From positions 272,896-336,895 of the forward strand of contig NW_019775506.1 in NCBI RefSeq assembly GCF_001039355.2: a DNA stretch of 64,000 nucleotides. The letters run 5' to 3'. The DNA comes from Lingula anatina (taxonomy: Eukaryota; Brachiopoda; Lingulata; Lingulida; Lingulidae). Within the stretch, counting starts at the first letter, position 1. The number at the start of each line of letters is the position of its first letter. Position numbers and translations under genes: made by a program. Of this stretch, positions 1 to 13,625 are shown piece after piece. A model generated the notes under the pieces. The model saw only the letters and a list, made by a program, of their open reading frames with translations. It had not been told where the DNA came from and did not search any database.

Positions 1-741
1 ATTTAGTATTTTGAACGAATTGAAAGGCTGAAGTAGACATGGGGCATTGAAGGAAACGTATTGAAATAAGATCAAAATCCTTACTAACGAATTATTTTAC
101 AATATCAAATTATTTCCTTTGTGTTTTGTTAAAGACGCATTTTATTTTTTTGACAACTGAAACACAGGACACAGTGATCATTTTTACATTCTGAAACTTA
201 ATGTGTATTTTATACAAAGGCCAAATTCCTTTTCACTGCAGGTGTGAACGTTATTGTAAAAAGGTGCGTGGAGTTGAATAATAACAACGCCCCACTGCAT
301 TCTTGACTTGGCAGTGACGCTTCCTGTTGACACTAAAATTTATCAGACAAAGATGCAAGTATTCTTTTTTCTAAAGACAAATTTCTTAATTTAAGGATAA
401 CAGGATTTTCTATTGTTTGAACCCGTGTTTGGGATTATGCACCACTCAGGAGGTCCTCACAGAAAGTCTATGCCAATGGTGCTGACAAGCGGCAATCCAG
501 CTCCCTTTTTTCAAAAGCTCAATACACACTACAGAATTGAAAATATAAGATAAAAATAACAATACAGTGCTCCTTTGACTGAAAGAAGGAGACACACCGT
601 ATAGACTGGTTACCGCACAAAATAAATTATGTCAGTTTGTCAAGGACTTATGCGACACTGTGACTTTATGGCGGACGTAGCCTTTATTAGAAATTTTGGG
701 GAAATATGGGGAATATTGGCACGCACGCGCACACACACACA

Positions 742-790
<49 letters not shown>

Positions 791-1839
791 ACAACTCCAA
801 CAGTTTGTCAAGCATTCGGATTGTAGTGGATTGATTGTGTTGATATACAGCTTCTATTATACACTGCCAGTCATGAACTCTGCCAATTTTAATGTCAAGA
901 TCCCTTGACCTCAAATAACTTGCCAGATATAATAGCCCTTATTCAAACAACGCTGGTAACATATATATTATAACAACATGAAATAATGTAGTTGTTGTGC
1001 GTTTTCCATATGATGACTTAATCTGTCACAAAGAACATTGTCTCTCATGTGATATTAGTATTAGATTTTTATTGCACACAGGGCAGGGAAATATCTTATC
1101 AATGTGGGGTAGTACGTCAGTGATCCTCTATGTTATGAAATTGCAAATATTGTGGATTGATAATTGCAAAGCAAATGTGAAGGATTTTCAGAATTCACCC
1201 CGGTTGCACATGAATCCCAAAATTTAAATGCAAGAGATTTTAACATAGTTAATGTGGGGTATAGAAATACACGTAGTCGGCCGTACAAGAAACCAGGGAA
1301 GTCTATCTTGTACAAGATTATTGAAAATAATGAGCCGTAGATTATATTACCCTCCCGTCGGCTAACTTTTTACCTACCTGATTTAAACTGTATACGATTT
1401 TGCCTTAGCAGGTGTGTGAAATATAATTTAAGGGGTCAAACATATCTGACATTACAATATAAGGCAATTAACATTTAGAGTGATAGAAATAGCCGATGCC
1501 ATTCCTTAGTGGGAGGGATATACCAGTAAATGTAAAGACGGATATCCATCCAAGTTGAGTTGAATGAAAATGCATTTGTTTTGCGTAAATTAATGAAGTG
1601 AAATACCACGTGTATTTTATTTCAGGATTAAATGTTATTGCTTTTTGACAAGAACAATAAATAATAATTAAAGCGACCGGTGTGGCTCGCTCCGTATTGT
1701 GATGCCGGTTATCATAAAAGTCATGATGGCAGGAATTTTATCAGCTTTTTAAAAACAAAAGATGTTCTTTTTTATAACTTGTAGGGTTTTTTATGTTTGA
1801 AAATATTGTTTCCTTATTTTTTTCTCTTTTTGTTTTTAG
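1..1839. other. Upstream non-coding region of the giant disordered-protein gene
   Basis: No coding exon was found here. The stretch is AT-rich and holds a CA/GA microsatellite near 728-787. Its right edge, near 1839, is a pyrimidine-rich tract ending in TTTTTAG, which looks like the 3' splice site of the untranslated exon leading into the gene starting at 2162. The first untranslated exon and the promoter may lie here or further upstream; neither could be placed. Confidence 0.5.
728..787. repeat. Compound (AC)n(GA)n microsatellite
   Basis: A run of AC dinucleotides (728-743) passes directly into about 21 GA units (745-787). Open frames across it on both strands (Arg-Glu and Ser-Leu runs) are translation artefacts of the repeat. 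Confidence 0.95.
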
Positions 1840-2161
1840 GTACCCCAAGTTTGCTTAAACCCTTCGAGTGTTCTACACGACGACTGTGGGGGTCTATCAG
1901 AGGTGACACTGAGACCTAAAACAAGCCAAACAGCTGATTAACTTCTATCCTTAGGCTTAAAGAGTATAATAAGCAAGACAGGAATACTATACAGAAGAAA
2001 TTGTCTCTACCTTTTCCAGTTAGCCACCTGGATATCAATATACACGTACGAACAGTAAACATCGCACATTTTTTCGCACGTCATGTACAAAAGGTAGAAA
2101 AACAAGAGGACAAATCTTGAGTGGATTACCTGTTATTGACTCGCATAATACTGCGTTGACA
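1840..2161 (+). other. Probable 5' untranslated part of the disordered-protein gene
   Basis: The tract TTTCTCTTTTTGTTTTTAG ending at 1839 is a strong 3' splice site. The 322 bases after it contain no ATG in the frame of the downstream gene (in-frame stop at 2021), so they are best read as untranslated leader spliced to an unseen upstream exon. Confidence 0.5.
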
Positions 2162-5100
2162 ATGGCAAAGGTCGGAGAGCAACATGCGACCTATTTCAAC
2201 GATGTAAATTATAATAGTCTAAATAGGCAGAGTGAACTGGAGTATGACTTAAATATCGACCCGGTTCAGGAGGCGCTGCGGAGGCAAGTCAGTCGGTCTC
2301 TTGCTACAGAGGCGGCCAAAAGGGTTAAATCTTCGTCCACGTCTGATGGAACCTCGACGAAGTCAAATACATCAGAGAAAAGTCAATTTAGTCAGGAAAC
2401 AAAAAGCACAGGCAGCAAGAAGGTGTCTTCCGCTCACTCGTCAGTCAGAAGTAGAGACTTAAAAGAACTATCTCTTATCACCGCAGAGATTGATAGCTGG
2501 GATGAAAACGCACCCCCTGGTCCTGCCTTAGGCAGTAGTACCCCCGGGCACGACGCAAAAGACCACAATACCAATGGTTCTGACGCCAGCGAGAACTTAC
2601 GTTCTAAAAAAGCAAACATGAACCGACTTAGTGAGCTTAGTTTATCCGAAGAGGTGATGACCGATCTTGGTATCGGCGTGCTGGATGAATCCATCGACAA
2701 TTCACCCCAGTCTGGCGGTAAAACGAGCCAAGGAGGAGTAAAGCACGCCAAATCAGGTCACCTGAGTGGCTTGGAGAGCAGGGCCCAAGAAAACGCAGGG
2801 GTCGATTACTGCGAGGTATCTAGTTCTGAGATTCTCGAATTAAAGCAACAACAGGCTTATGGACAACAACAACACCAACGACAGCAAAACCAGCAACAAC
2901 ATTTGCAGCAAAGTCAACCACAGTCCCATACAAGACAGAGTGAACTACCCCCACAGGAAGAAGATATTACATATGAAGCACACGGATCACCAATAACTGT
3001 GCAAGGCCAGATAGTAAAGGGGGCCCCTTTGCAATTAGCTGGTGGGGCCAAGCACGCCAACCCAAATCAGATGAGATCCATGGAGAGTAGGGCTCAAGAA
3101 AATGTTGATGTCGATTATTGTGAGGTATCTAGTTCTGAAATTCTTGAACTTGAGCAACAACGAGCTCGTGAACAACAGGAGCAAAAGCGACAGCAAAGCC
3201 AGCAAAAAGGCATACAGCAAAATCAACAACAGTGCCATACAGGACAGAGAGAACTACCCCCAGATGAAGAAGATATTACATACGAGGCGCACACATCGCC
3301 AATAACTGCACAGGGACAAACAGTAAAAGGAGAGCGCGTGCAGTTTGCTAGCGCTACCTTGGAAAGGGGAATGCAAAATGAACTTAACAACGACAGCCGG
3401 TCATTTTCTCAGGATGACCTCAGGACAGTCAGTTCCACGCCAGCCATCTCAGCAACAATGACCCGCCACGATTCGGGGTTTCTTCAAGAGGCTAAGGAAA
3501 AGATGAACACCTTAAAGAAACAAATACAACGCACCCAGTCACAACGTGAAATGCAGTCCGGAGAGAGAAACGTCGTTGTTACAAAGAAATCTGCACATAA
3601 TCTACATTCGTCTGCTTCGTCCCAGGCTCAGTCTATCTCTAATACAAACCAGGAAAGTTTCTCCTACGGTTCACTGAAACATGAAAAAGTCTCGTCAAGA
3701 AATGTAGTATCTTCTACGAAGGAAAATGTAGAAGGGAAAGATCTATCTGAAAGAAACTTCAGCTCCAGAACCCCCCCACAAAATTTGCCAGTCCAAGAAA
3801 AATGGGAGAAATCCGGCGCTCATCGTGTCTTTGACAGCCGATCGCCAGATGCGTTCAGCCCTACTAAATTTGAGGAATTTCAGACTCAAAATCTCAAGTC
3901 CAGGACTGAATCTGTAACAAAAACAGGTCTAGGAGAAGTCCCACAGCAATATAAAGAGACTAGAGACGTTGAAATAATTTCATCTTCGGCATCCCCAGCT
4001 GTATCGAAGCAGGATACCTATGAGAGAGTAACAGAGACAAGACAAAATGATGTAACAAACGAACGCACGCGGGTGAAAACCAATGGCAGCATCAGCTCTA
4101 CTACTGCAATGTCGGCGCAATTTCAGCAAAGTGTTTCAAGTGGTAATTCTCGCCCCGGGATCAAAACAACGACAAATGTTAAGAAACCCGAGCTCCAAAA
4201 CACCGCTGAAAGAGAAAAGAATTATTCAAATAGATCACATATTGAAAAGAAAATGCACCAAGAAGACGTTTTTGACGGAGAAGTCTCAACCATTTATCAA
4301 AGCCGCACACAGACGAAAAAGGAAAAGAGCTCTAAAAAGGAAAAGAAAAAGGAACAAAACAAAGGAAAAAATGACGATAGTCATTTTAGAGAATCGCTCA
4401 TCGTCAGAGCTGAACCTCGTGCAGATTTGGGCGAAGGGGTCGCTGTTCTGGATCTTTCAGGTAAAGATGGCAGGGATATCGAGGCCAAATATCGAGCGCA
4501 GTATGATCACCGCATAACACCAAACGGTGACGTAGACGACGGGGACCTGAGTAGCAGCAGTCAGTCAAGTGATGATGAATACGTATCCAAAATGCACTAC
4601 ACACCTAATCACTCTCAGCAAGCGGTAGGAATACCCAATCAATCCAGTCACAATAATGTTTCAGTTGTGTCCGTGTCACCGCAGAATTCGTCTCATAAAA
4701 CGGGTTCACCTGAGAGAAATATTAACTACCCCGATGAACCGCAGCCTCACCGTTCCGCGCCATATACGTCAAACATGAATATTTCTTTTCAACCACAATT
4801 AACCGCCCAACAGCCAATTCGTAATAAAAGTGAGAATAACCCAGGACTAATTAAAGTCACCAAGGGTAACCCTATGCAAAGTGAAAATTCCACTGTTAAT
4901 CCGGCAGTCGGCAGACCGTATCAAGACATACAAGTTGCGTCTTCAGCGCCGGTAAAGGAAGAAATGATAACGGCTAAAAAGAAACAAAACGAAGCTAATC
5001 CTCCACGTCCTGAGGCGACGCTTTCGTCCCCTACTTCGACCATAAATCCTAAGGAGTTAAAAAATGTGGCCAGAAAGCACAAGGTGGGTAAAATATCTCA

Positions 5101-8100
5101 CAAGTTTGCCGACAGGGAGATAACATTAACTGGCGGCTCTAGACCCACTGTGTTAAAACACTCCGAGATAGAGCGTCACAGGCCTGACAGCAGCCTAGAT
5201 GGTTCTTTGAATGAATCAGCGATTAGCGAGTCGTCGTTCACATCAGAAGGGGAAGAAGAGGAGGGGATAACACCGTTAAGGGTCACTGCCGCACCTGAGC
5301 GACCTAACCGGTATTCACCTGCGTTTCATATGACGCCACAACAAAGTGCGGCTGATGACATGCGCACAGAGGCCCAACCCAGATCAGTTAGCGTCAACAC
5401 CTCGCCCGGAAAACAGGTGAAACCAGTCCCCGCTTACGAAAATGGAAGCCATCAATTTCGCGAGTCTCCTAGTCCAGATGATCCATTATACGCCCAAGAG
5501 CCCTTGATAATACCTGAAGTCGACGAGAGAATGCAGTATCAACGATATCCCAGAGTAGATAGGACACGAAGTCCATCAGAACATTCATCCACGTCCAGTC
5601 GGTCATCAGTTAGCATAAGACACGAGCCTATACACCAGGAACCGGTTCAGCGTATGCACGTACAGCGTGTTTATACTGGGCCCGTTGTACCGAATCAACA
5701 AAGTCCTATTGACCGCCGTATGATGAATGGGCACACCGTACATGGGCAGCGATATTATGAGGAGACAAAAACTGTGACACAGCAAGGCCCGCACCAGAAT
5801 AAACCAGTAACTCAGTCACAAAAACAATCGGTGCGAGAAGTGTACACATTAGACGGCGATGGAAGGCCAGATCAAATAAGAAAACAGTACATGTCAACAG
5901 ACAGCGGCATTGGAATGCCTAGTCCTAGCGAAGAACGGTACTCGACGATCGAGAGAGAATACGAAGAAAGGAGTATAAAATCGCGACGAGTAAGTGCAGA
6001 GAACAATAACAACGTGTCCAGGGTGTTTGTAAACAGCCCCTCTCCTGCCCCCCAGCAGCGCATTGACGTCGAATACGTGAGCCGTACGTCAGCGACGCCA
6101 TCACCGACTCGGTCTCAAGTTCATTCTCGTAGTGAAAGCCGTAACGAGGAGATATACCAGAGATCGCCGTCTCCATTTGATCGTTCTCGCTCTCCGTCAA
6201 TTTATATAGCAGTGCCCGGGTCATCAGAATATTCCACAAGTTCTAGAGAGTACACTACCAGTACAATGTCGCCAGTGCGTACTCAAACTCAGAATCGTAT
6301 AGTGACTCCGTCATACGTGCTTGAAAAACATCGCCTAGAAACTGAGATTGTTCAGGGCAGCGCTCCCAGCGGCGTTAAAGTCGAAGCTCCTGCCGGGCCC
6401 ACTCCGTTGTACAGAAAGATAGAAATACTCCCGACAAAAGCCGCTAAAACCACACGGCACGACAGAGAAACCGAGGTGTTGAAGCAAGAGCTGGTGGAAA
6501 CAATTGTAAATGAGTCTACGTCCGACTACGACGAGTACGTGGAAGTGAATGATTTTAACCGTGCCAAATGGGACGTGGTAGAAGAGGCGCACTTGGAACG
6601 GAGTCCTCAGAGAAGCCCCGAGCCAGTTGGCGCACCTGTGACAGTCATACAAATCAACGGTGCAGACTCCAAGCATCACGATGAAAACACATACTATGCC
6701 AAGCGCATAAAAAGTAAGACCGTAACGAATCAACACCAACATGTGGAGACTACAGATAGCGTGAAACGCAAGACCGCAGGCAAAAAACACCGTGCAACGT
6801 CTCCAGATAGGCCTGTATCTGAGGAGCCGTTGGAGATGAAACGAATGAAAAATGTCGAGCGGGGCACCAGTCCCGATCGGCCGGTCTCCGAGGAGCCTAT
6901 GAGGCCCAGGAAAACGACTAATGTCGAACGTGGCACCAGCCCTGATCGCCCCGTCTCCGAGGAGCCTATGAGACCCAGGAAAATGCCTAATGTCGAACGT
7001 GGCAACAGCCCCAATCACCCGGTCTCCGAGGAGCCTATGACGATGAGAAATGCCGGTAATGTCGAGCGCCCTACGAGCCCGGAGCGCCCGGTGTCAGAAG
7101 AGCCAATGACCATGCAAAGAGTAGAAAACGTCGAGCGCCCGACGAGCCCTGAACGCCCGAGATCCACTACTCGTTTATACGTGCAAACTCCTAATGATTT
7201 ACCCGAGTTACGTCAATTCATAGAGGAAAAAACAACGACTAAAAGAACTGTCCATACCATGGAAATGGCAGAAGAGGATATTTTAAGCAGCACCAGCAGC
7301 AGCGAGGAAGATGAATACTCTGATGAAGAAGATGGCATCCCAGTTGACGAAAACTTTAACGTCGATAAACAATTCCCTGTCGAAACTAGCAGTGAACAAC
7401 GTATGATCACAAACAACGTGGAAACAGCTGGCGCGCCGAGGTACGTAGACATTGACGAAGACGACAATGTGAACGTTTTTGACCAGCAGTTTTTCGTGAA
7501 CAGAGAAAACCCACTGTATCACAGCGAAGAAAACCTCAACCGTGTGGACGAGTCTGAAATCGTAGCCACGAGAATAGAGAGGGTAGAGACTGAAGCCAGA
7601 GCTCAGGAAATCGACGAGGTGGACCATGTTGTTAAAGTTGATAAAGAAGAAGTCGAACAAAAACGTAATCAGCCTGAAGAAACAGAGGGTGAGTTTAACA
7701 GGCCCATGTAACTTACTATTTCTCTTTGACTAGTCCTTTTAACGCTATGAAATTTAATAGTAATTAACCCGTAATTTAAGTCTTGCAATTTACGAATACT
7801 TATCCTACATATTTGAAAAGAAAGTGGAGCATTATGTGATAATGCAAATATCCCTATGTAACATGATATGTCCTTTTTCACAAGGGCTTTATTTACGACT
7901 GTATGGGTCTGTCAACACTTTATATGTTATTGTCTAAAATATTTGAACATTTTATAAGACACCACTGTTGAATTGTTTTTTTAAATGCATCCCACGTTTT
8001 CCCCTAAAATTGTCGTATCCATTAATTTCAAAACCTCTCAATTTGTATCTTAAACTTGGCCAAAAGAAAACCACGTATATGTAATTGTTACCTGACACCA

Positions 8101-11100
8101 AGTGGGGCAGAGAAAAACTGGTTCTACCCGTTCGAAGAATGTCACATTCCCATCTTGACAATAACTACTTCCAACTATTATAGCCGCTTGAAAAATTCAA
8201 CGGCAATAAAAGCTTTTATACAGTCATATCGTCTTTCACACTCATATAAAACATCAACTGAGTAGTAAATACATGTTTTTTAAATCAAAATCGGCCATGG
8301 TCCCAAATCTGCCCTATAAAGATGTAAACTCATTCTTGTCATTCTCATTTATATGATAAGTATTACTTGTGAGAATATTCCAGATCCATATTGTAGCTGG
8401 CAGAGACACAGTAATTCCAGTCTTATTTTTTTCATCTTTTCTAATACACCCATAGTGTTGCGTGTGTCGAATATAAATGAACCGCATTCCTACTTATAAT
8501 TGAGGCCTGCAAGGATTTTATTTTATTTTAAATATCTGCGATAAACTCGTCCAGTTAAATATCACGAAGTCATATCAACGAAAAATAACTAGACGTGGAA
8601 AAACACTAACGCCATCTTGTGAATTTCAAATGCTAAGCAAAACTTTTAATATTTGTCGTAAATTTAACTTGCATTATAGAACCGGTAACCAGGCTATGCT
8701 TACACGAATAAGATTTGCACAGTATTTTTCAGTTTGCCCTAAAAATTAATTTCATCAACATTTGCTTTCCTTCCATTTACATTTGTTAGGAGTAGGTTAT
8801 TTCTTATTTGCCATATGGACGTAATATATGCACCCGGTGCCCGAGTGTTTATTTCATATATGTCTGTGTGTTGTAGCACTCCACTTTATGAGACATATTA
8901 TACGACTGAATTAATTATCATTCAGTACTGATAATAATGCACCCCAGGCAGCTTAGTTTGGCGCAGGCATACCTCGTTTTTTTTTTTCACCGCAATATGA
9001 ACTGCTCCACGTCATGAGCTTGCTTGACTGCTAAGCAAATATTACCCAGTCAACCGCCGCGACGCTTCTGACTTGCTTATATACTGTTATACTTGTTGAA
9101 GTGATATGAAAAAAAAACCACTATTGTCTGGTCTGTACAATAGGATGATGTCATAGCATAAGCGGTTTCTAAAGAACGAAGCTGTGGTGTATATCGTTTT
9201 CGTTAATGTTGAACAAAATCCGGATATGTCCAGTGATATTAGTGACAAATGAAAAAAACAAACACGTGAATTTTATATGATTATATAAATAAATGTACCT
9301 ATTGCACCGAAATTTGGAGACTTGAGGAAATCAACTGGCCGTTCTGCTTCATCTTACAATTTCAGAATATCGTTCTTTAGCAACTTTATAGTAAAACGAT
9401 GTTAGGACTGACTTCAACCGACATCTTCTTGGCGCCTATTGTGGTGCTTTGCTGCTGAAATGTGGTCTTATCGAGTCGATATCATCTGCCTATTATGAAT
9501 CGGAGTCATGTAAAAGGAGTGTTTGAAACCACTATTACATCAACTAAAGTGAGAAAAATTGCCCATAAAGGTGTTGGGGACGAAATTTTAATACCTTAAA
9601 CCGAATTTTACACGGACTCATTTTTCTACTTCGATCCCGAAGTTAGATATGATATCTCATTTAACAAATTCCTCGGTTCTTTATACAGCCAACTTGAAAC
9701 GTGACACGAAGAGAGAGAGTGCATTTCCAATAGAAAGGTGTCGCCTATGAAAAATACCGCGGAAAAAAAGTAGATTACATTTTTGACTGATAAATATTTT
9801 GTCAATTACCTACTCCCTAAACAACTAGTATAATTTTCCTTAAACTATCAAAGCGTGACCTACATTGTGAAAATTCCAATACAAAGAATGTATATAAGAA
9901 TTATAAAAAAATGGACTAAAAGAATAAAATAATAATTTTCTGTTGGCACGCCACTCAAAGTTCATATTAATCGTTTCATCAATTCAACAACCAAATTATA
10001 ATCTTTTCAACACCATCTGCATTATCTGAAATTTAGAAATTGTGAGGAAAGGAGCCAGCAGCTATAGGTGATGATGGTATTGAATAGCCAGCTATCCTTT
10101 AACCATTCATCCTTTTATTTTACTGATAACTGTTTTTTTGTTTGATGCCAAATCTAACGTATGTATCATAAATTTTAACAGTAGAATAAGACGTTTTTTT
10201 TACGTGGCTATAGGCTAAGTAACATTTAGGACTGGAAATTATGTATGACACACGAAGTTAATACAACTACATGTCTGGTGCAGGTGTAGTTCTGTGTGCT
10301 CAAAATAGACTAAAATGAACGGCATCTACGTCAACTTTTCATAATGTTTTCCAGCAAATTCTTAAAAGCGTTGCACAACCGTTAATTATCATGAAACATT
10401 CAAAATGCATGCTTCTTAAATATACATTATTCATTGCGGAATTTTTTAGTTGCCAAATGTTTTTTAAACGTGTTTCTTTAAGTCCGGGAGGGACAGGTCT
10501 TAATGCTGTCATTAGTGGTCTATTAAAGAATTCATCATCTTGCTGACGTGCCTAGTGACAATATATATGTGTGTGTTATTGCAATTTTCATCGTCCACGC
10601 CCGATGACTCTGCTGCCTCAGTTGACATGTCCACTTCTTTTTTTTTAAAGAACCGTGAGCATAAATGGCATTTTATCGCTTCTCAGTAAATCAGTAAAAT
10701 TTTGGCTCCTTCGTAATCGGAAGCATTTGCAAGCCAGGTTAGAAATTATACTCTATTGTGTGTATTAAGGCTCTAGTCCAATTTTGAATATAATTTTAAT
10801 GCATGTTGAATTACCACCGATTTTTCATAACAAATAATGCATATTTCCCATTCTTTAGAATAAATTGAACTTAATCAGTTATCATACCGATGGAAATATT
10901 ATTTATTCACAACGCCTTGAGCAAAAAAGAATTATTATCTGTCAAGAGAAATAATCCCTTGTAAATTGTGGTTAATGGATTTTAAAGATGTTTTTCTATT
11001 CAACAGTGTGTGCTTGTTCGTTATACACGGCGATTGACGACGCTCTAGGCGTAACAAAATAATCACGAGCAATCTGCATGTTTTCCTACAGAAAATAATC

Positions 11101-13625
11101 CGTTACGAACTATATATTTGTAATCTGTTGGAGTACATTGACAGTGATGTTAAGTCGAAAAAATAGCACCTAGGGCGGTCACCTAAATGTATTAGGTAAT
11201 AGAATTCTGAAGGAGGGATAATTTTTTTTCGAGTCTGCTATTAATAATCTGTCTGCGTGTTAAAAAGAGACCGCTGATGAAACCTTTGTGTCCCATGTTA
11301 ACAACGACAAAAAAGAAGATACATTGTTGAAAGGAAAATAAAATAAAACAACAACCCCAATAACTTTACCTTTAAGTGTTCTAAAGCAGTGCTAGGCGTT
11401 TGTTTGTGTATCTGATGTGCTATGCCTTTTAATTGAACAAAAATAACCCCGTAGAATGCGATTTACTGTATCCCTTGAATGTAAATATCTTCTGATTTTT
11501 TTTCATAATTAACGGTTGTTGACAAATTCTTTGTGAATATGAGTACACAAACGTATGCATAATTGTATTGGTTTATGTTCATGTGCAGTCTACGTATAGA
11601 CGTATAGATGTAGTTGTAATCCTCTAAGAAAAGGTGATATGCAAAACAAAAACTAATAAAAAGTGGATAATTTTTCCAGATCTTCTACGAGATGTACTTG
11701 GTGCTGATGCCGCCTCCTTCTTTTACGAGTACCAAGGAACTATTGGAAAGAACAAGGGGGTTCGCGTCACGGACTACATTAAGCAGCAAGACGCACAGGC
11801 CCTCCAGAAAGCCGCGCAGAAAGAACAGCAGGAAGCAGAAAGAGAAACTCACGAAGAGTGGTCGGAGGAAACCAGAATCAGAACTGAGGAAGTCAACCAG
11901 AACTTCGCCGCCATTAGAATCGACGGACAGTTGGTCCCGATTCCCCGAAACGTGCGCCAAAGTATCCACGTGGACCGAGAAGAGGAGGAGATACAGGGAG
12001 GGGGTATTTTGCTTAACCACGCTGACGGCTCTGGTTATAAAACAGACAGTAGCACGGTGAACTTTGACACTGTCAATGAGTGTGTAGACCTTGGCATCGA
12101 AAACGGTGTCGCCCGGGTTGCCGTCAAAGTGACATGCGAGAGGATCGTTCCCGTGAACCCTGTTCAGGATGTCTGGAAGAAGAATGCGGTGATCGTCACC
12201 CGTCTGATTGAGTTTGACTTGGAAGCCAACCCCGAGACCCGGCGGATGTATGAGCGCATCATCAATTCCCGAAAAACAAACAAGCGTGAAGTCGCATACA
12301 TCGACTCACGGGGTAGGGAACACATTGAGACACAAGCTGATAGAACACTAAACGCTAAAGAGACTATGAAGGTTTTCTCTACATTAATGAACGCAGCTGG
12401 CGAGAAAAACGAGTTTGAAAGACACAATGTGTTGCTTTCAAGACAAGATAGCAGTGCTTCGGATATCTCGTTTGCGGGCAGCGAAAATAGAACGAACAGG
12501 AATGTTTCTTACAGAGACTCCAGAAGAGCTGAGCTACAAGGTGGGTCAAGCAGAAATTTTTCTCATGAAGTTTCCAGAAGATCTGAACAACAGCCTGTTT
12601 TAGACAGAAACGTTTCGTATGGTACCGCGAGAGCTGGACAACAGTCTGCTTCAGAGAGCAATTTTTCGTACGGAACCACAGGTAGATCTGAACAAAAGTC
12701 TCGTTCAGAGAGCAATTTTTCGTACGGCACCACAGGAAGAACTGAACACCAGTCTCGCTTAGACAGTAATATGTCGTATGGAAACACGGGAAGATCCGAG
12801 CAGCAGTCTGGTTCAAGCAGCAGCGGTACCTTCAGTGCTGCGACCTACGGGCGAACCACGCATATGCCCTCAGTACCAAAATTCCCCTCCAATATACATA
12901 TGGACAATAATTATCCTGTAGTTCAAAAGACTCAGAAAGGGATGGAACTATTGCGTAAATATGGCGGCGGACTTGATAGAAACTCCAGTAGTACAATGAA
13001 TCGCAACACATCTGAGAAACACAGTATGTCAAGGAGCCATATGTATAGAAGTAGTGATGATCTTTTGTCGTCCAGCTATGGAGAAATGGACCACACAAGG
13101 CCAGGCAGCGCCAGTGGTAATTACGCTAGTAGCACGGAGAGACTTTCAGTGAACTATACCAGCGGCGGAAGTGGTGGTGGTGGTGGCGGCGGCGGCGGTG
13201 CCCGTTCTGGAAGCGCTATGAGCAACCATTCGGCCCAGTATGGCGGTGGCGGTGGTGATGGTGTCCGATCTAGTAGCGCTATGAGCAGCCATTCGGCCCA
13301 ATATGGCGGTGGCGGTGGTGATGGTGTCCGTTCTAGTAGCGCTATGAGCAGTCATTCGGTCCAGTATAGCAGTGGAGGCGGCTTCGGCGGCGGCGGCGGC
13401 GGCGGAGGAGGAGGAGGAGGTGGCGGCGGTGCCCGTTCTGGTAGCGCTATGAGCAACTATTCAGGCCAGTATGGCGGTTCTAGTCGAGCTTCCAGTCGCA
13501 TGAGTGGGGACTTTGGCATGACCTCCGGTTTAAGCGGTCAGTCGTATCTCTCTTCCCGGGAAATGTATGGCGATGCCAGTCAGTTTTCGTCCTCACCGCA
13601 AGCTGCGGGCGATGGTCTTTATTGA
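2162..13625 (+). CDS. Giant intrinsically disordered repeat protein, ~2490 aa, two coding exons
   Basis: Coding exons are 2162-7688 and 11680-13625. The donor (GAGG|GTGAGT) and acceptor (TTTTTCCAG|AT) are both phase 1 and join into one frame of 2491 codons. ATG 2162 is the first in-frame ATG after an in-frame stop at 2021 and has a good context (A at -3, G at +4). Exon 1 (residues 1-1842) is Ser/Gln/Arg/Glu-rich and lacks predicted globular parts. It contains a 103-residue tandem duplication (about 203-405) with Gln-rich cores, a Lys-rich stretch, many SP sites, five 23-residue SPDRPVSEEP repeats (1545-1659) and acidic patches. Exon 2 begins with a compact, charged, partly helical region (about 1843-2100), then SNFSYGTTGR-type repeats, then poly-Gly/SAMS repeats up to the stop. 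No signal peptide or membrane segment is seen. I do not recognise the family; a cytoskeletal or scaffold role would be a guess from composition only. Confidence 0.85.
2768..3376 (+). repeat. 103-residue tandem duplication inside the disordered-protein CDS
   Basis: Two units start at 2768 and 3077 (309 bases apart, in frame). Each begins ESRAQEN, continues DYCEVSSSEILEL, runs through a Gln-rich core and ends EEDITYEAH followed by SPIT. The Gln cores have diverged more than the flanks, which suggests the flanks are the constrained part. Confidence 0.85.
6794..7138 (+). repeat. Five 23-residue SP-motif repeats in the disordered-protein CDS
   Basis: Five consecutive 69-base units encode copies of [GPA]TSPDRPVSEEP followed by about eight variable residues and NVER; a partial sixth copy (PTSPERP) follows. 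Each unit offers a Ser-Pro site and an acidic SEEP segment, consistent with a multisite phosphorylation or docking array. That function is inference. Confidence 0.9.
7689..11679 (+). other. Intron 1 (within the CDS) of the disordered-protein gene
   Basis: About 4.0 kb of AT-rich intron between matching phase-1 splice sites. Reading through the donor would add only GEFNRPM before a stop at 7709-7711, so intron retention would give a protein lacking the compact C-terminal region. No exon, RNA gene or element was recognised inside. Confidence 0.7.
13160..13440 (+). repeat. Poly-Gly / SAMS repeats at the C-terminal end of the disordered protein
   Basis: GGN-rich sequence encodes Gly tracts alternating with four copies of ARSGSAMSNHSAQYGG-like units. 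The long GGC/GGA run at about 13376-13430 is a slippage-prone tract, so length polymorphism is likely. Confidence 0.9.

Noticed and set aside
687-914. Leu-Ser repeat protein on the minus strand
   Set aside because: Translation of a GA/AC microsatellite.
2117-2161. Upstream TTG as start of the giant CDS
   Set aside because: Animal translation rarely starts at TTG; ATG at 2162 has a strong context and is the first in-frame ATG after a stop.
6335-7018. 227-codon open frame on the minus strand
   Set aside because: Lies antisense within the repeat region of the giant plus-strand CDS; its openness follows from codon periodicity of the 69-base repeats.
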